Source: JAIXWP01 sp964428835
GTDB taxonomy: Bacteria > Bacteroidota > Bacteroidia > Flavobacteriales_D > Sanyastnellaceae
Assembly (NCBI GenBank): GCA_964428835.1
Contig: CAYRZQ010000014.1
Location: 1-64,000, forward strand
DNA: 64,000 bases
Direction: 5' to 3'
Made by a program: the position numbers and the translations under genes. This document shows, one piece after another, positions 61,584 to 64,000 of this stretch (within the stretch, counting starts at the first letter, position 1; each line of letters opens with the position of its first letter). The notes below the pieces were generated by a model. That model searched no databases. It worked only from the letters and a program-made list of their open reading frames with translations, and had not been told where the DNA came from.

Positions 61584-63998
61584 ATGTCAAAGAACCTTGT
61601 TATAGTGGAGTCACCGGCGAAAGCCAAGACCATAGAAGGCTACTTAGGAAAGGATTACACTGTGAAGTCCAGCTATGGCCACGTGCGTGATTTGCCTAAA
61701 AATGACTTGGCGATCAATGTCGAAAAAGGGTTTGTACCCGTTTACGAGATTACCGCCGACAAACAAGAAGTTGTAAAAGAACTCAAGAAATTGGCATCAA
61801 AGGCAGAGATTGTCTGGTTGGCAACGGATGAGGACCGCGAAGGAGAGGCCATTTCATGGCACCTAAAGGAAGCTTTAGAACTTTCTGATAATAAAATAAA
61901 GCGCATCGTATTTTCAGAAATTACCAAAAAGGCAATTACGAATGCCATAGAGAAGCCTCGCACCATTGATATAGATTTAGTGAATGCCCAACAAGCAAGG
62001 CGAGTGCTTGATCGACTAGTGGGATTCGAACTCTCCCCTGTGTTGTGGAAAAAGGTTAGACCGTCTCTCTCTGCGGGGCGTGTTCAGTCTGTTGCCGTTC
62101 GAATTATTGTTGAGAGGGAAAGAGAGATTCAAAATTTCAAGTCGTCAACCTTTTATAATGTAAGAGGTAATTTCGATTTAGGCACAGCAACACTTAAGGC
62201 AGATCTGAGCAAAAAGATAGGAGAGGGGGATGCCGCCCGTGAGTTTTTAAATAAGTGTATTGGTGCCGATTTCTTTATAAAAGGTATAGAGACGAAACCA
62301 TCTAAGAGAACTCCAGCCGCACCGTTTACGACATCAACTCTTCAGCAAGAGGCTGGTCGTAAACTTGGTTTCAGCGTGAGCCGCACCATGGTTGTTGCAC
62401 AGCGACTTTATGAAAGTGGAAAAATCACTTACATGAGAACAGACAGTGTTAACTTGTCTGACTTCGCAATCGACGCATGTCGCAATGAAATCAATTCTTC
62501 TTTCGGAGATAAATACTCGAAAACGAGACAGTACACGAATAAAAGCAAAGGCGCCCAAGAAGCACACGAAGCTATTCGCCCTACAGACATGAGTGCCCAT
62601 CAAATAGAGGGAGAGCGCGACGAGCAACGCTTGTATGAACTCATCTGGAAACGCACGATTGCCTCTCAAATGGCTGATGCTGAGCTCGAGAAGACAACCG
62701 CAACGGTTGGCATCTCTTCGATGGATGACGTGCTACAAGCGAAAGGTGAAGTGATTCGTTTTGATGGATTTTTAAAAGTTTACATCGAAAGCACAGACGA
62801 CGAAGAAAACGAAGATGGTGGCAGTGGTATGCTTCCTCCACTTACTGTTGGCCAAAAGTTGCAGTTAATTGATATGACCGCAACACAGCGCTTCACACAA
62901 AAGCCACCACGTTACTCCGAATCTGCGCTGGTGAAGCGATTGGAAGAATTGGGAATAGGTCGTCCTTCTACTTATGCTCCAACAATTTCGACAATTCAAA
63001 ATAGGGAGTATGTAGAAAAGAAAGATAAGGAAGGAATTCCAAGGCCTTTCGAGGTACTAACTTTGAAAAACGCTCAGATAAGCAAAGAGGATAAATCAGA
63101 AAATACCGGAGCTGAAAAGTCTAAGTTATTTCCAACAGACATTGGTATAGTTGTGAATGATTTCTTGGTTGATCAGTTTCCAAATATTCTTGACTATGGC
63201 TTTACTGCTAAAGTTGAAGGAGAGTTCGATGATATAGCAGAAGGCAAACTTCAATGGCAGGATATGATGAAGAGGTTTTATAATCCTTTTCACAAGAATG
63301 TCCAAGATACTATCGAGTCGGCGCAAAGAGCCACGGGTGAGCGTGATTTAGGTGTTGACCCAGCCACTGGTAAGCCAGTCATTGCACGTATCGGACGATT
63401 CGGACCAATCGTTCAGATTGGTTCTAGCGAAGACACAGAGAAAAAATTCGCTTCTCTTCGCCCAGATCAGAGCATCGGAAACATTACCCTAGAAGACGCA
63501 CTAAAACTCTTTGATTTACCAAGAAATCTCGGAGAATGGGAAGGTCAACCAATCATAGTCTCAGTAGGTAGGTTTGGTCCTTACGCCAAACATGGCAGTA
63601 CTTTCGCTTCATTGAAAGTGAAAGAAGGCGACGATCCATATACTATTGATTTCGAAAGAGCGAAGCAGTTGATAGAGGACAAAAAAGCTGGTGTAATCGC
63701 TAATCTCATTCTGACCTTTGATGAAAGACCGGAAGTTCAGGTGCTCAACGGCCGATTTGGTGCATACATTAAAGTTGGTAAAGACAATTATAAGATTCCA
63801 AAGGGAAAAGAGCCAAAGAGCTTAACCTTAGCGGAAATCGACACTATCGTGGCTGAAGCTCCTGCAAAGCCCGCTAGAGGCGGAAGAGCTGGCGCAGCTA
63901 AAAAAGCAGCAGCTTCAAAAGCTCCTGCAAAGAAAGCGCCCGCAAAAAAGGCCGCGGCTAAGAAGGCACCAGCTAAAAAAGCCGCTAAGAAAAAATAG
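61584..63998 (+). CDS. topA: DNA topoisomerase I
   Basis: Relaxes negative supercoils. The 804-residue protein has the Toprim start KNLVIVESPAKAKTIEGYLG, WLATDEDREGEAISWHL, and the catalytic Tyr283 in GKITYMRTDSVNLS. Three C-terminal glycine/phenylalanine repeats (IGRFGPIVQIG, VGRFGPYAKHG, NGRFGAYIKVG) replace the zinc fingers of the E. coli enzyme. A Lys/Ala/Pro tail of about 45 residues, with AKKAPAKKAA-like repeats, should aid DNA binding. The stop is 2 bp from the window end. Confidence 0.97.
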   Translation: MSKNLVIVESPAKAKTIEGYLGKDYTVKSSYGHVRDLPKNDLAINVEKGFVPVYEITADKQEVVKELKKLASKAEIVWLATDEDREGEAISWHLKEALELSDNKIKRIVFSEITKKAITNAIEKPRTIDIDLVNAQQARRVLDRLVGFELSPVLWKKVRPSLSAGRVQSVAVRIIVEREREIQNFKSSTFYNVRGNFDLGTATLKADLSKKIGEGDAAREFLNKCIGADFFIKGIETKPSKRTPAAPFTTSTLQQEAGRKLGFSVSRTMVVAQRLYESGKITYMRTDSVNLSDFAIDACRNEINSSFGDKYSKTRQYTNKSKGAQEAHEAIRPTDMSAHQIEGERDEQRLYELIWKRTIASQMADAELEKTTATVGISSMDDVLQAKGEVIRFDGFLKVYIESTDDEENEDGGSGMLPPLTVGQKLQLIDMTATQRFTQKPPRYSESALVKRLEELGIGRPSTYAPTISTIQNREYVEKKDKEGIPRPFEVLTLKNAQISKEDKSENTGAEKSKLFPTDIGIVVNDFLVDQFPNILDYGFTAKVEGEFDDIAEGKLQWQDMMKRFYNPFHKNVQDTIESAQRATGERDLGVDPATGKPVIARIGRFGPIVQIGSSEDTEKKFASLRPDQSIGNITLEDALKLFDLPRNLGEWEGQPIIVSVGRFGPYAKHGSTFASLKVKEGDDPYTIDFERAKQLIEDKKAGVIANLILTFDERPEVQVLNGRFGAYIKVGKDNYKIPKGKEPKSLTLAEIDTIVAEAPAKPARGGRAGAAKKAAASKAPAKKAPAKKAAAKKAPAKKAAKKK

Positions 63999-64000
63999 AT

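Overview
The window is a stretch of a Bacteroidota chromosome, most likely Flavobacteriales or a close relative. The evidence is the set of lineage-typical genes (PorG-like DUF6089 protein, a long BamA with two OmpH/Skp genes, a GIHH-type IleRS, Cys-poor DksA-like protein, long LspA), promoters of the TAnnTTTG type, weak ribosome binding sites, and two gene orders familiar from this phylum: nadK-porG-uppS-bamA-ompH-ompH-murI and miaB-sigma54 activator-lptE-TPR-secG-groES-groEL. No tRNA, rRNA, CRISPR array, insertion sequence or prophage was seen.

Layout. 1-13912 (minus) is one open frame of at least 4637 codons for a giant secreted adhesin-like protein whose C-terminus lies beyond the window. 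It holds beta-helix-like repeats in exact 501-bp and 771/774-bp modules, then HYR domains with an exact 95-residue period, two C-type lectin domains, a glycine-rich block and a LamG-like domain. 14219-18740 (plus) holds ileS, a DksA-like gene and lspA. 18737-26745 (minus) is an envelope-biogenesis block: murI, two ompH genes, bamA, uppS, porG, nadK and a CBS-ACT gene. 26951-29326 (plus) has pdxJ, an alpha/beta hydrolase and a tandem UspA protein. 29328-32562 (minus) is an overlapping three-gene signalling operon: YfiR-like, TPR protein, HAMP-SpoIIE phosphatase. 32669-37935 (minus) has ferritin, a FAD oxidoreductase, kbl, rnc, fabF and acpP, interrupted by an unusual array of octamer and hexamer repeats.

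38153-50918 (plus) is a MoeB/ThiF-rhodanese gene followed by a surface-glycan locus: GT2, NeuB-like synthase, KdsC-like phosphatase, an unrecognised GT-B-like protein, several GT4 enzymes, an acyltransferase, a Wzy-like polymerase and asparagine synthase. The NeuB/KdsC pair suggests a nine-carbon sugar acid made through a 9-phosphate intermediate, but the CMP-activating enzyme is not in the window. 51009-54507 holds rimK, a convergent RimB-like retropepsin-fold protease, yqeY, a TetR regulator and a SAM methyltransferase. 54586-61388 (minus) is the groEL-to-miaB cluster and 61584-63998 (plus) is topA.

The items most worth a second look are the ABAB/CC module architecture of the giant protein and its two lectin domains, the YfiR-TPR-SpoIIE operon, a compound pyrimidine repeat present both between genes and inside a coding sequence, and three related palindromes around the TetR gene and inside a glycosyltransferase gene. 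All calls rest on reading the sequence and on family knowledge. No database search was run.
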